Part shown: piece after piece, positions 63,316 through 64,000 of the stretch
Numbering within the stretch: the stretch's first letter is position 1
Layout of the letters: each line of letters begins with the position of its first letter
Assembly: GCA_030407315.1 (NCBI GenBank)
Contig: JALQPE010002030.1
Location: 39,887 to 103,886 of the forward strand
DNA: 64,000 nt
Direction: 5' to 3'
Source of the DNA: Asparagopsis taxiformis
Taxonomy: Eukaryota; Rhodophyta; Florideophyceae; Bonnemaisoniales; Bonnemaisoniaceae
Translations under genes and position numbers: made by a program
Notes under the pieces: model-generated
Database searches by the model: none
The model's input: only the letters and a program-made list of their open reading frames with translations
What the model was told of the DNA's origin: nothing

Positions 63316-64000
63316 TGTAGCAGGTAGAAAATCCGCTAGAGCGGCAAACCACCCCGACAGGTGTCCCGAGCCTCGGTAGAGGAAGTGGTAGAGCAGATGA
63401 ACCTTATAGGTACCCGCGGGTAGTCTCGTGAGAGAGAAGGGATCGCTACCCGGGAGGGGTTGTGCGATTATAGCGCTCACGCGAGATGCGTATTAATGGA
63501 GCAAGATGACGTAATCCGTCGAGCTGTTGGCTAACCCTAAGGTTTTCCCGGAGAGGGGTTGAACAATAGGTATGCGAACACTGTTCTGTGGGTCGTAATT
63601 CCACTTGAGTTTACGTTACCTCTAGAAACCGTGCCTACTGGCTATTCCAGTGGCCGTTTTATACTAAGTCTACTGTAAGCTAGGGTTGTGGTTAGGAAAT
63701 AATATCCAGTTAGTGACCAATCAGAACCCAATTACTGGCGCTCGCCTACCCGCGAGTGTCATTGCCAATAGGCTTACATTGTAATGTATGGCTGATCAGC
63801 CTAAGTTAAAATTTGCCCCTTGTGGGGTCTTGGCCGGGGCCGATAGGCCCGGGTGGGGTTATTTGTCAGCCTTAGCTGGTCCTAAGTATAGGAAACACGC
63901 CAGTTGGCTGGTGCCTTCTGATTGGCACATCCCGTAAGTGGGTACCCAAGGGAAGACGACACGGCTCGATCAGCGAGGACCGCCAGGCGGTACGACAGAC
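63316..64000 (-). repeat. 5' LTR of element C (partial)
   Basis: Direct repeat of 51506 onward, cut by the window end. On the minus strand it ends CCTGCTACA. Small differences from the other copy (single-base indels) are present, so insertion is recent but not brand new. Confidence 0.9.

Larger units (their letters stand above)
51506..64000 (-). mobile_element. Ty3/gypsy chromovirus-type element C with extra antisense ORFs
   Basis: Nearly identical direct repeats start at 51506 and 63316 (TGTAGCAGGTAG). The minus-strand order from the right is LTR, primer-binding site, gag with zinc knuckle, protease, RT, RNase H, integrase with chromodomain, then a 4.8 kb tail with two plus-strand ORFs before the 3' LTR. 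Pol is homologous to, but clearly different from, A and B. It is frameshifted at several points. It inserted into the 114-bp array after GAACG; the second copy of that flank would lie off the window. Confidence 0.93.

Overview
The window is a repeat-dense stretch of a eukaryotic nuclear genome. Chromodomain-bearing Ty3/gypsy retrotransposons are nested with large DNA transposons, and I see no ordinary host gene neighbourhood. The one long intact gene is uninterrupted and is followed 45 bp later by AATAAA. Captured host-gene pieces (importin-like, DUF676 lipase-like, Toll/IL-1 receptor-like) point to a complex eukaryote. A compact, intron-poor lineage such as a red macroalga would fit, but that is inference and the taxon is not proven.

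Layout. 1-7574 (-): gypsy element A, cut by the left edge. 7575-9004: unassigned spacer. 9005-20164 (+): gypsy element B, a close relative of A in head-to-head orientation. Its pol gene is split by element D (12930-18862), a 5.9 kb DNA transposon with 14-bp terminal inverted repeats, a 2-bp target duplication, AACCAG-type subterminal repeats, a 333-bp dyad array and a cluster of perfect palindromes. 20165-~23998: element E1, left part of a Plavaka/CMC-like DNA transposon with a broken transposase. ~23999-28513 and 47072-51505: unit X, with a GGCAGTA/TACTGCC array and three genes: a coiled-coil protein (P1), a Tudor/Agenet-like protein (P2), and a 1169-aa ParB-adenine methyltransferase-SET fusion (P3). 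28514-47071: element E2, an 18.6 kb relative of E1 inside X; it carries a truncated transposase and a giant inverted repeat (two ~3.96 kb arms, 2.1 kb centre) full of captured gene fragments. 51506-64000 (-): gypsy element C, a second lineage with an antisense ORF pair.

The missing right ends of B, E1 and X fit a single nested history: D and E1 inserted in B, X in E1, and E2 and C in X. The remaining ends should then lie, in reverse order, beyond base 64000.

The most interesting biology is unit X. It looks like a mobile unit carrying a writer fusion (DNA N6-adenine/N4-cytosine methyltransferase plus histone-type SET, with a ParB/sulfiredoxin-fold N-terminus) beside a putative chromatin reader. 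The same near-perfect palindrome (AATAATACCCGGTATTATT) lies at the gene 3' ends on both sides of the E2 insertion. A second theme is recurrent perfect palindromes of 20-50 bp with no spacer in unrelated elements, including inside the P3 coding sequence.
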